Positions 1-6,149 of a stretch of 11,277 nucleotides of DNA are shown in pieces; the stretch's first letter is position 1, and each line of letters opens with the position of its first letter. This stretch comes from Lachnoclostridium sp. UBA7215 (lineage in GTDB: Bacteria > Bacillota > Clostridia > Lachnospirales > Lachnospiraceae), in NCBI GenBank assembly GCA_002490465.1, contig DKUB01000036.1, positions 1,485 through 12,761 on the forward strand. The letters are read 5' to 3'. The position numbers and the translations under genes were made by a program. The notes under the pieces are model-generated. The model ran no database searches. It worked only from the letters and a program-made list of their open reading frames with translations, and was not told where the DNA came from.

Positions 1-40
1 GAAGTTGTCTGTCCTTAAATCTGTTATTGGTTACTTTCAT
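1..40 (-). CDS. Start of probable group II intron-encoded protein (reverse transcriptase/maturase), partial
   Basis: An ATG at 38-40 on the minus strand opens a frame reading MKVTNNRFKDRQL before leaving the window at position 1. An AGGAG Shine-Dalgarno at 51-55 sits 10 bases upstream. The position, just after the GGGAAGGACTGAAC phrase typical of group II introns, is where the multifunctional reverse transcriptase/maturase normally begins in intron domain IV. Only 13 residues are visible, so no reverse transcriptase motif can be checked. Identity is inferred purely from context. Whether the protein is intact cannot be told from this window. Confidence 0.5.
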   Translation of the reverse strand, partial: MKVTNNRFKDRQL

Positions 41-350
41 TTACTCACATCTCCTAAAGTTCAGTCCTTCCCATCATGTTTGCAACCACAATGGTACAAT
101 GACCAAAGACAATCGCAGATTGCCTTGAGACATTCTCGTCATTCGTTGTTACTACAGATTTCATATGCATTAGTTCCATCCGCTGATGAGACCTCCCCAG
201 GTAAGAGCACAATTTTTCACTCCATGTATCTGCCACATATACCACAATTACTCTCAGGTAGTTACTAGGCTTCGACTTGTTTTGCAGCCTTATCCTTAAC
301 TGTATGTGTCTTCTTACACCTCTCATTTGTACCGCTTACCTGAAATCGCT
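1..350 (-). mobile_element. Group II intron fragment, 5' ribozyme part, 5'-truncated (right end approximate)
   Basis: Read on the minus strand, this stretch carries phrases that I recognise from the ribozyme part of bacterial group II introns, upstream of the intron-encoded protein. In order these are a GTGTAAGAAGACAC hairpin near 306-319, then AAGTCGAAGCCTAGTAACTA near 260-279, GTGGCAGATACATGG near 223-237, CTTACCTGGGGAGGTCTCAT near 186-205, and GGGAAGGACTGAAC near 62-75. Immediately after the last phrase come a Shine-Dalgarno and an ATG at 40. Open reading frames on either strand here show no protein-like features and are best explained as a structured RNA. Intact introns of this type carry several hundred further bases of domain I before the hairpin, but to the right of about 350 the sequence already belongs to the promoter and start of another gene, so the 5' part is missing. 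The recognition rests on remembered family sequence, and the exact right boundary (about 340-360) is uncertain. Confidence 0.7.
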
Positions 351-378
351 TGGAAATTTTAGATACTCTCGCTATAAT
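350..378 (+). promoter_or_regulatory. Sigma-A-type promoter of the broken LytTR gene
   Basis: TTGGAA at 350-355 and a perfect TATAAT at 373-378 are separated by 17 bases. Transcription would begin near 385, leaving only a very short leader before the AGGAGG ribosome binding site at 388-393. The -35 box lies at or near the inferred edge of the intron fragment, so it may have been created or preserved by chance at that junction. Confidence 0.55.
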
Positions 379-399
379 GGAAATTATAGGAGGTGCATT

Positions 400-913
400 A
401 TGAATATTCGGATAATAGAAAATATAAATGAAATTTTTGAAATAGTCATAAAATGCCCGAAGACAGATGCAAGTATAACGAAATTGAAAAATCATATCGA
501 GGCCTTTGAAAAAAACTTGACGCTGTTGATGGCAATAAGCATTATCACTTATCGCAAAGCGGATATCTGGTATTGACACAATTTCTGTTGTTAATCTCAC
601 AAAAATATTTTTTTGGACAGTAGGAGGAGTCCTTATATTCTGCGTGGCATTTACTCGGCTTTTTATAAGAAAAATTGGTTTTACTGCAAGACTTACTTTT
701 TTTATGACGGTTATAACTGTCTATGACATACTCTTTTTTTACAACATAGGATTTTTTAAAAATGCAGGTCATTTTTACCAATGGTTGCTCTTTTTCACTA
801 TTGTACTATGTCTTTATTTTGTCTTCCTTGCCATTTACAGCAGTTATCGCAAAAAAAGAGCGAGTTATATACTCATGCATTACAAAAATATCAACATGAA
901 CGAAAAAGTGTAA
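400..913 (+). pseudogene. LytTR-family regulator remnant joined to a DUF3021-like membrane protein remnant
   Basis: An ideal AGGAGG (388-393) six bases before ATG 400 starts a 58-codon frame that ends at 576. Its first 43 residues resemble the N-terminus of short LytTR regulators that pair with DUF3021 membrane proteins (EIVIKCPKTDASITKL and similar). The LytTR pattern then continues in other frames: DGNKHYHLSQ in the third frame from about 528, ADIWY back in the first frame, and IDTISVVN in the second frame from 572, so at least two or three small indels are needed. The second frame stays open to 913 and encodes three hydrophobic segments (about 605-660, 690-745 and 782-840) followed by a basic SYRKKR tail with a YxxxxxHYKN ending, as in DUF3021 proteins. 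Most of the LytTR DNA-binding domain and the first part of the membrane protein are missing, implying an internal deletion. A short membrane protein starting at GTG 644 could still be made, but I see no well-placed ribosome binding site. Family assignments are by eye. Confidence 0.6.
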
Positions 914-1086
914 ATGAGTAGCAGTAAGGAAAACAAAACAGGCCTGGAAAATTTAAGAAATGATATAGTAATCAAGCTACACTAAACTCTATGGAAATAT
1001 AGAGCAAAAAATTTGACCCTTTTATTTTTACACTTTTGCACATACTAATGAAGAAAATACAAATTAAACCATAAAGAAAGGAAACA
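914..1086. other. AT-rich spacer before the lipoprotein gene
   Basis: Directly after the membrane-protein stop, an ATG at 914 opens a 23-codon frame (MSSSKENKTGLENLRN and so on) ending at 985. It has no convincing ribosome binding site and may be the relic of a further gene of the decayed locus. A short inverted repeat, CTCTAT at 987-992 with ATAGAG at 999-1004, is followed by A residues rather than T residues, so it is not a plus-strand terminator. A TTGACC at 1013-1018 resembles a -35 box, but the only -10-like sequence (CATACT, 1041-1046) is 22 bases away, so the promoter of the downstream gene is not settled. Confidence 0.4.
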
Positions 1087-1632
1087 ATGATTATGAAAAA
1101 AACATTTCAATTCATCCTGGCTGCAGGATGCGCCATTGCATTGGCTGGCTGCTCTGGCAAGGATGCGGACGGCAACACCCAGAGCAATACAGCCCCAATA
1201 ACAGAAACCACACCGGTAACAGAGAGCCAAGACACCACAGAACCGCCTTCCGCGGAGCCAACGGACACAGAACTTCCCACAACAGAACCAGCATCAGAAG
1301 AGCCCTCTACAACGAAACGGCCTGAAATAACAAAAAAGGCTCAAAAAACAGCGGCTCCGGCAAAAAGAAAGGGAACGGCAAAATCCCCAACAATAAAAAA
1401 AACTCAGAACAACAGTAGCGAAATCAGTCTGAAACAGGCAAAATCAATTGCCCTTTCCAAAGCCGGTCTGGCAGAGAAAGACGGGCACTGGGAAAAGGCA
1501 AAAAGAGATATGGAAGACGGACACGCCGTATATGAGCTGGAATTTATCAGCGGGGAAATGGAATACGATTTTGAAATTAATGCAAAGAATGGAAATATAA
1601 TAGAATTTCAGAAAGAATCTGTATATGATTAA
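1087..1632 (+). CDS. PepSY-domain lipoprotein with Thr/Pro/Glu- and Lys-rich linker
   Basis: The protein has 181 residues. It begins with a basic, hydrophobic signal peptide ending in the lipobox LAGC (residues 19-22), so it should be lipidated at Cys22 and anchored outside the cytoplasmic membrane. Residues 23 to about 112 form a low-complexity linker. The first part is rich in Thr, Pro, Glu and Asp, and from about residue 77 it becomes Lys/Arg-rich with almost no acidic residues. Residues 113-181 fit a single PepSY domain (SLKQAKSIALSKAGL, then YELEFISGEMEYDFEINAKNG), a fold thought in some proteins to bind or inhibit peptidases or sense the cell envelope. The ATG at 1087 lies 5 bases and the ATG at 1093 lies 11 bases after AAAGG at 1077-1081, and either could be used. 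The gene stands alone: the next gene has its own promoter. The ligand or partner is unknown. Confidence 0.85.
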   Translation: MIMKKTFQFILAAGCAIALAGCSGKDADGNTQSNTAPITETTPVTESQDTTEPPSAEPTDTELPTTEPASEEPSTTKRPEITKKAQKTAAPAKRKGTAKSPTIKKTQNNSSEISLKQAKSIALSKAGLAEKDGHWEKAKRDMEDGHAVYELEFISGEMEYDFEINAKNGNIIEFQKESVYD

Positions 1633-1650
1633 TGTAAGATAAAAAAGGGA

Positions 1651-1679
1651 TTGGATAAAAGTTGCATCTGTGATAAAAT
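1651..1679 (+). promoter_or_regulatory. Promoter of pdxST
   Basis: TTGGAT at 1651-1656 and TAAAAT at 1674-1679 are 17 bases apart, a good sigma-A arrangement. The expected start near 1686 gives a leader of about 40 bases containing the ribosome binding site GAGGGGG at 1714-1720. No riboswitch-sized leader and no PdxR-type regulator gene are present beside it. Confidence 0.6.
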
Positions 1680-1726
1680 CAAGTGACATCAAAAAAGACA
1701 TCATGAGGAAAGCGAGGGGGAAAACA

Positions 1727-2602
1727 ATGGAAGAAAACCGTTACGAATTAAACAAAAACCTGGCCCAGATGCTAAAGGGCGGTGTAATTATGGATGTGAC
1801 AACGCCAGAACAGGCCCGCATTGCTGAAACAGCAGGTGCATGCGCTGTTATGGCCCTGGAAAAAATCCCCGCGGATATCCGGGCAGCAGGCGGTGTTTCC
1901 AGAATGAGCGACCCAAAAATGATAAAGGGCATTCAAAATGCCGTATCTATTCCGGTCATGGCAAAATGCCGGATAGGTCATTTTGTGGAAGCGCAAATAT
2001 TAGAAGCAATCGAGATTGATTATATTGATGAGAGTGAAGTGTTATCACCGGCTGATGATGTATATCACATTGACAAAACAAAATTTAAAGCACCATTTGT
2101 CTGTGGAGCCAGAGATTTGGGAGAAGCCCTGCGCCGTATATCGGAGGGCGCTTCTATGATCCGCACAAAAGGAGAACCAGGAACAGGAGATGTCGTGCAG
2201 GCGGTCCGCCATATGCGCGCTATGAATGCAGAAATCCGCAGAGTGCAGAGTCTTTCTGAGGACGAACTTTTTGAAGCGGCAAAACAGCTTCAGGTTCCTC
2301 TGGATTTGCTGGTATATGTGCATGAAAATGGCAGACTTCCCGTTGTAAATTTTGCCGCTGGTGGAGTAGCTACCCCGGCAGACGCCGCATTAATGATGCA
2401 GCTTGGAGCTGAGGGTGTCTTTGTCGGTTCCGGCATATTCAAGTCCGGAGACCCGGCCAAAAGGGCGGCAGCCATTGTACAGGCTGTAACAAATTATACA
2501 GATGCAAAACGAATCGCTGAGCTATCTGCTGACCTGGGTGAGGCAATGGTCGGAATTAATGAATCAGAGATTGAATTACTGATGGCAGAGAGGGGAAAAT
2601 AA
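1727..2602 (+). CDS. pdxS: Pyridoxal 5'-phosphate synthase subunit PdxS (lyase/synthase)
   Basis: PdxS condenses ribose 5-phosphate, glyceraldehyde 3-phosphate and ammonia into PLP in the DXP-independent vitamin B6 pathway, in the cytoplasm, as a dodecamer decorated with PdxT. The frame is open from 1670, but ATG 1727 is chosen because GAGGGGG lies 6 bases before it and because it gives 291 residues, the usual family length, starting with the typical NKNLAQMLKGGVIMDV. The (beta/alpha)8 barrel features are intact: Asp23, Lys80 in PVMAKCRIGH (equivalent to the ribose-phosphate-binding Lys81 of Bacillus subtilis), Lys148 in RTKGEPGTG (equivalent to Lys149, the second imine-forming lysine), and the phosphate-binding FVGSGIFKS near residues 232-240. 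The stop codon touches the start codon of pdxT, so the two are co-translated or at least co-transcribed. Confidence 0.97.
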   Translation: MEENRYELNKNLAQMLKGGVIMDVTTPEQARIAETAGACAVMALEKIPADIRAAGGVSRMSDPKMIKGIQNAVSIPVMAKCRIGHFVEAQILEAIEIDYIDESEVLSPADDVYHIDKTKFKAPFVCGARDLGEALRRISEGASMIRTKGEPGTGDVVQAVRHMRAMNAEIRRVQSLSEDELFEAAKQLQVPLDLLVYVHENGRLPVVNFAAGGVATPADAALMMQLGAEGVFVGSGIFKSGDPAKRAAAIVQAVTNYTDAKRIAELSADLGEAMVGINESEIELLMAERGK

Positions 2603-3172
2603 ATGCAAATCGGAATTCTTGCCCTGCAGGGGGCATTTGCCGAACATGGGGCTATACTGGATCAATTAGGCGTTGACCATTTTGAAATCCGAAACCGTGA
2701 ACATCTCCACTTGCCATTTGACGGATTAATTATTCCGGGAGGCGAGAGTACCGTAATTGGTAAACTGCTGACGGAACTGCAGATGATGGAACCGATAAAA
2801 CAAGAGATTGAGCACGGGCTTCCCGTATTTGGGACCTGTGCCGGTCTTCTGCTTTTATCAAAGAAAATAGAGGGAGAAAATGCCCTCGGATTTGGCACTA
2901 TGGATATCCTTGCCAAAAGAAACGCCTACGGAAGACAACTGGGATCTTTTTTTACAAAAGACGAATTTAAGGGTATTGGCAAAATACCAATGACATTTAT
3001 ACGTGCACCATATATTGTGCAGACATCGGACAATGTAGAAGTATTGGCTGTATCAGACAGTAAAATTGTAGCAGCAAGACAGGACAACCAGCTCGTGACT
3101 GCTTTCCACCCCGAACTGACATCCGACACGCGAATACATAACTTTTTTGTTCAAATGATAGAAACCTCTTAA
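2603..3172 (+). CDS. pdxT: Pyridoxal 5'-phosphate synthase glutaminase subunit PdxT
   Basis: PdxT is a class I glutamine amidotransferase that hydrolyses glutamine and channels ammonia to PdxS. The 189 residues match the usual family length. The triad is complete: Cys79 in GTCAGL, with His169 and Glu171 in AFHPEL. The oxyanion and glutamine-binding region PGGEST lies at residues 45-50, and the N-terminus (IGILALQGAFAEH) is typical. The ATG follows the pdxS stop codon with no gap, and the ribosome binding site (GAGAGGGGA) lies inside the end of pdxS. I see no clear intrinsic terminator between its stop and the promoter of the next gene. Confidence 0.97.
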   Translation: MQIGILALQGAFAEHGAILDQLGVDHFEIRNREHLHLPFDGLIIPGGESTVIGKLLTELQMMEPIKQEIEHGLPVFGTCAGLLLLSKKIEGENALGFGTMDILAKRNAYGRQLGSFFTKDEFKGIGKIPMTFIRAPYIVQTSDNVEVLAVSDSKIVAARQDNQLVTAFHPELTSDTRIHNFFVQMIETS

Positions 3173-3181
3173 TATCTTCTC

Positions 3182-3210
3182 TTTACAAAACAGCTGTCCG
3201 TTGTTAAAAT
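3182..3210 (+). promoter_or_regulatory. Promoter of the chemoreceptor-like gene
   Basis: TTTACA at 3182-3187 and TAAAAT at 3205-3210 are 17 bases apart, close to the sigma-A consensus. The predicted start near 3217 gives a leader of about 33 bases with AGGAGG at 3235-3240. The promoter begins only 10 bases after the pdxT stop codon, so some read-through from pdxST is also likely. Confidence 0.6.
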
Positions 3211-3249
3211 ATATATATGTTTAATTTACAAATCAGGAGGAATTCCAAC

Positions 3250-4734
3250 ATGGATACAACGGAAAACAAAAATCAGATGTCAGATCATGCAGTCGCTAAC
3301 CAGACTCTTCTGCGCTGTTTTATAATAATCAGTGCAGTGCTTGACGTTGCTTATTTAATTGAAACATTTAAGGGTTCACGTACAATAGGGTATTTTCTTA
3401 TTTTTCTTATCATTGACCTTATACCCTTGCTGATTAGCATAGTCCTGTATCAAAGAAACCGGGATGATGACAAAATACGTCTGTTCATTTCCTATGGCTT
3501 TGCCGTATTATATGCCTTTGTAATATTTACAACAACATCTGTTCTGGCATTTGTCTATGTCCTTCCCATGCTGATTGCACTGACCGCCTACTCTAATCGA
3601 AATTTTGTTCTGCGTATTGGTCTGGGTGTCCTTGTACTGAATATCATTGATATCGTTTATAAATTTATGACCGAAAAAGATAAACTTCCTGACAGTGCAA
3701 CGTTGGAAATCCGCATTGCTGTAGTTTTAATCTGCTGTATTTTCCTTGTTATGGTCACAAAGAGTATCTCTCATGTAAGCCAGCGCAAAATTGATGCTGC
3801 CGACACGGCTAAAAACCAGTCAGATACTCTATTGAAAAAAACAATTAATATTTCCAGTGAAATGGCCTCTCTGATTGATTCTGCCAATGAAAAAATGGAA
3901 TCGCTGCATGAGGCACTCAGCCAGACAATGGAATCTATGCAGGAAATATCAGTTGGTACTGCGGACTCTGTAGATGCTGTACAAAACCAGATTGTACAGA
4001 CAGAGGAAATCCAAAAACATATTGCAAATGTAGAAAATATATCTCATGTTATTACAGAAGATATTAAAAACTCAGAAAATGAAATCGCTACCGGACACGA
4101 TAATCTGGACGAGCTGCTTGCCCAGGTAGAACAGACAAATCTTGCCGGTGAGAAAGCTTCAGAAGAACTGGCTATTTTGAGTAAGTATTCCGAACAAATG
4201 GAGACGATTATCAGTGTTATTGAAAATGTTACCGGACAGACAAGTCTGTTGTCCCTAAACGCAAGTATTGAAGCAGCAAGAGCTGGTGAAGCCGGCAAGG
4301 GATTTGCTGTCGTAGCTGCCGAAATTTCTTCTCTTGCTAATCAGACAAACGATGCCACAACAGAAATTACTACTATTATTCAAAATATATCCGGAGAACT
4401 TGCAACCGTAGTGAAAGCAATTGGTCAGCTCGTAGAAAACAACCGGCTTCAAGGCGAAAAGGCAAATCTGACAGCTAACAGCTTCAAAGGTATTGAGCGT
4501 TCTTCAGAACATATTCAGGCACAGTCAAATACTCTGGCCTCCGCTGTGACAGAACTGGCAAATGCCAATTCCGGCATTATTGACAACATCCAGACGATTT
4601 CATCTATTACTGAAGAAGTTACGGCACACTCCAATATTACCCATGAAAACAGCCAGAAAAATGACCGTACGGCATCGGAAGTTGTAGAACTTGTTAACCG
4701 GCTACAGGAACTCGCACAGGAATTAGATAATTAA
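3250..4734 (+). CDS. Methyl-accepting chemotaxis-type receptor with six membrane helices and no extracellular sensor domain
   Basis: The start at ATG 3250 is chosen for the AGGAGG at 3235-3240 nine bases upstream. The frame is open from 3217, but those 11 codons include the ribosome binding site. The 494-residue protein has about six hydrophobic helices in residues 20-170, with only short loops and no sizeable extracellular ligand-binding domain. Residues 180-494 are a long coiled coil carrying the signalling hairpin. The conserved tip is at residues 330-365 (LLSLNASIEAARAGEAGKGF, then AVVAAEISSLANQT), the CheA/CheW contact region. No HAMP domain is evident between the last helix and the coiled coil, and no C-terminal pentapeptide tether for CheR/CheB is seen. 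Signals may therefore be sensed within the membrane or from the cytoplasm. No chemotaxis or flagellar genes are in the window. The stop codon overlaps the stop codon of the convergent glycosylase gene. Confidence 0.92.
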   Translation: MDTTENKNQMSDHAVANQTLLRCFIIISAVLDVAYLIETFKGSRTIGYFLIFLIIDLIPLLISIVLYQRNRDDDKIRLFISYGFAVLYAFVIFTTTSVLAFVYVLPMLIALTAYSNRNFVLRIGLGVLVLNIIDIVYKFMTEKDKLPDSATLEIRIAVVLICCIFLVMVTKSISHVSQRKIDAADTAKNQSDTLLKKTINISSEMASLIDSANEKMESLHEALSQTMESMQEISVGTADSVDAVQNQIVQTEEIQKHIANVENISHVITEDIKNSENEIATGHDNLDELLAQVEQTNLAGEKASEELAILSKYSEQMETIISVIENVTGQTSLLSLNASIEAARAGEAGKGFAVVAAEISSLANQTNDATTEITTIIQNISGELATVVKAIGQLVENNRLQGEKANLTANSFKGIERSSEHIQAQSNTLASAVTELANANSGIIDNIQTISSITEEVTAHSNITHENSQKNDRTASEVVELVNRLQELAQELDN

Positions 4735-5243
4735 AATACACTTCCATGCAAAACAGGATTTAAAGCCTTTACATAATAAGCAATCAGGCGTTCCAGCTGC
4801 CAGGCTGCATTTGCCGGACTGGTAGACGGCAGCACTGCAGCCGGGATGCCTGTTTTTTGTTCTGCATATTTATGGTACAGCTTCCCCGCAGTCTGTCCAT
4901 TGGCAAAAATATTTCTTATCTGAGATTCCTGTAAAATCTCTGTAAAATCATTTGGAACGACATTGCGTATACTGCTGTCACTTGACCCCTTAATCTCACA
5001 GCTTGCCACTACGTCCCAAAGCGCAATATGACTCGTAAGAAGCATTTCTTTCTTCTGATTTATTGTCTCCGGTTTCCGGCATGATAAAACAGCAGCCAGC
5101 ACATCCCAGAATCGATTTCTTGGATGCCCGTAAAAAAATCCCTCCTCACGGGATTTCACAGAAGGGAAACTGCCAAGTATAAGCACTTTTGAATTCATGT
5201 CCCACACAGGTGGGAACTCATGCGAATGCAATTGATATTCCAT
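4731..5243 (-). CDS. Hypoxanthine/uracil-DNA glycosylase (DNA-deoxyinosine glycosylase, UDG family 6-like)
   Basis: This cytoplasmic base-excision repair enzyme is expected to remove hypoxanthine (deaminated adenine), and possibly uracil, from DNA. The frame is open upstream to 5540, but the start at 5243 is preferred. It gives 170 residues with a family-like N-terminus, has AAAGGAAAG just upstream, and avoids running through the divergent gene at 5358. Family signatures are VLILGSFPSVKS (residues 20-31, water-activating motif region), HPRNRFWDVLA (residues 40-50, containing an Asn at residue 43 likely equivalent to the catalytic Asn of family 6 enzymes), ALWDVVASC (residues 74-82) and the DNA-intercalating LPSTSPAN (residues 138-145). 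The gene lies alone, convergent with the receptor gene and sharing the bases TTAA at the two stop codons. No strong promoter is visible upstream. The family call is firm; the preferred substrate is inferred. Confidence 0.9.
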   Translation of the reverse strand: MEYQLHSHEFPPVWDMNSKVLILGSFPSVKSREEGFFYGHPRNRFWDVLAAVLSCRKPETINQKKEMLLTSHIALWDVVASCEIKGSSDSSIRNVVPNDFTEILQESQIRNIFANGQTAGKLYHKYAEQKTGIPAAVLPSTSPANAAWQLERLIAYYVKALNPVLHGSVF

Positions 5244-5313
5244 TCTCTCTTTCCTTTCAATACCTTTTAAGGTTCTAATTCTGTAAATATTTTTCTTTTT
5301 TTCGGACATACTT

Positions 5314-5340
5314 AAAAAAAACAGAGGTAACATACACCTC
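5314..5340 (-). terminator. Weak minus-strand terminator-like hairpin
   Basis: On the minus strand GAGGT (5336-5340) pairs with ACCTC (5324-5328) around a 7-base loop and is followed after two bases by eight T residues (5321-5314). The stem has only five pairs. If active, it would stop leftward transcripts coming from the 5740-6105 gene, which would be antisense to the 5358-5789 gene, before they reach the glycosylase. It could equally be a leader hairpin of the plus-strand gene. Confidence 0.3.
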
Positions 5341-5357
5341 AGAATGGAGGAAAATAT

Positions 5358-5789
5358 ATGGAAGACGATTCTGTAAAACTTCTGCGCGAATGCAATGCGG
5401 GCATCAAAATGGGGATTTCCTCCCTTGATGATGTTATAGACGATGTACAAAACAATGGACTGCGGGATGTGCTTATCGAGAGCCGGGATAAACATTCCCG
5501 ACTGGGAAATGAGACACATGATTACCTGACGAAATATCACGACGACGGTAAAGAACCTGCCCCTATGGCAAAAGCCATGGCGAAAGTAAAAAGCAACTTT
5601 ACGACCATGGGGGATAATCCGGATTCATCTATTGCCAGCCTGATTACGGATGGATGCAATATGGGAATTAAGTCGCTGTACCGCTATCTCAATCAATATC
5701 CTGCCGCAGACAAGGATATCAAAAATCTGACCAACGACATTATTGATACCGAGGATCAATTGAGGCAGTCACTTCGGCCATATCTATAA
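5358..5789 (+). CDS. Small all-helical protein of unknown function (DUF2383/ferritin-like four-helix type)
   Basis: GGAGG at 5346-5350 lies seven bases before ATG 5358. The 143-residue product has no signal peptide or membrane segment and reads as four amphipathic helices. Helix 1 is near residues 4-30 (LLRECNAGIKMGISSLDDVI), helix 2 near 33-60, then the linker GKEPAPMAK near 64-72. Two further helices include the segment ASLITDGCNMGIKSLYRYLN near residues 92-111, and the protein ends in LRPYL. I recall similar proteins as common hypothetical proteins in Lachnospiraceae, sometimes assigned to DUF2383-like four-helix bundles related to ferritin-like folds. No clear di-iron EX6Y/EXXH motif can be picked out, so no metal function is claimed. 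It is divergent from the glycosylase gene, and its last 50 bases overlap the end of the minus-strand gene at 5740-6105. Confidence 0.85.
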   Translation: MEDDSVKLLRECNAGIKMGISSLDDVIDDVQNNGLRDVLIESRDKHSRLGNETHDYLTKYHDDGKEPAPMAKAMAKVKSNFTTMGDNPDSSIASLITDGCNMGIKSLYRYLNQYPAADKDIKNLTNDIIDTEDQLRQSLRPYL

Positions 5790-6105
5790 GCTCTGCCTCC
5801 TCTTCGTTTCTCTCTCCGGATTCTTTTATTCCCTCTGCCATATCCTCAGACACTCCCTGCCTTTGACGCATAAAAAACTCAAAGGCAGAGTTTGCCCTCT
5901 TCTGCTTTAAAAAATTCTGATCCACCCCGCAGCTTATTGGCTCCCGCCCTTTTATCGCGCAGGGCTTTTTATTTTCATACATCTGGGAAGGAAGGCAGTC
6001 CTTTGTATCACAACAAAAAGTCCATTCCTGCATCACTTTACGCTGGCTTCCCCTGCCCGTAGAGCGGTATAAACTGTTCGCCGCTCCTCTTGTACTTGGA
6101 TTCAC
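5740..6105 (-). CDS. Hypothetical Cys-containing protein of 121 residues
   Basis: I do not recognise a function. The frame extends to a GTG at 6111, but the GTG at 6105 is preferred because the Shine-Dalgarno GGAGG (6114-6118) then sits eight bases away instead of two. The product is soluble, without a signal peptide or membrane helix. The N-terminal half holds five cysteines in WTFCCDTKDCLPS, KKPC and EPISCGVD, a spacing that could bind metal but does not match a motif I can name. The centre is basic (NFLKQKRANSAFEFFMRQRQ) and the C-terminal part is Glu-rich. The gene fills an otherwise empty gap of about 400 bases downstream of the M56 gene and in the same direction, with a candidate promoter of its own. 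Its 3' end overlaps the convergent gene by 50 bases. The composition and start signals look genuine, but homologues would be needed for certainty. Confidence 0.5.
   Translation of the reverse strand: MNPSTRGAANSLYRSTGRGSQRKVMQEWTFCCDTKDCLPSQMYENKKPCAIKGREPISCGVDQNFLKQKRANSAFEFFMRQRQGVSEDMAEGIKESGERNEEEAELIDMAEVTASIDPRYQ
5946..5975 (+). terminator. Possible plus-strand terminator inside the minus-strand hypothetical gene
   Basis: GCCCT (5946-5950) pairs with AGGGC (5961-5965) around a 10-base loop and is followed by TTTTTATTTT (5966-5975). It would end transcripts of the plus-strand gene about 170 bases after its stop codon. The stem is only five pairs, and the site lies inside the opposite coding sequence, so it may be chance. 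Confidence 0.3.
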
Positions 6106-6149
6106 ATACACTTCCTCCCTGTCCTGCCTCCTGCACGTCTTTCTGATCC

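Noticed and set aside
5..326. Open frames on both strands at 5-268 (plus) and 54-326 (minus)
   Set aside because: They lie in sequence that reads as group II intron ribozyme RNA; they lack ribosome binding sites and protein-like composition, so they are not called as genes.
987..1004. Inverted repeat CTCTAT/ATAGAG as a terminator
   Set aside because: The stem is weak and AT-rich, and it is followed by A residues, not T residues, on the plus strand.
4828..4858. Hairpin GGCA/TGCC with a T run as the receptor gene's terminator
   Set aside because: Only four pairs around a 15-base loop, inside the opposite coding sequence; kept only as a remark under the convergent stop codons.
5283..5314. Forespore sigma-F/G-like -10 box (CATACTTA) before the 143-residue gene
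   Set aside because: The -10 is imperfect and the matching -35 position (GTAAATA) is poor in a very AT-rich stretch, so it is no better than chance.
5244..5540. N-terminal extension of the glycosylase frame up to 5540
   Set aside because: It runs antisense through the 5358 gene, has no family similarity, and a good start with a ribosome binding site exists at 5243.
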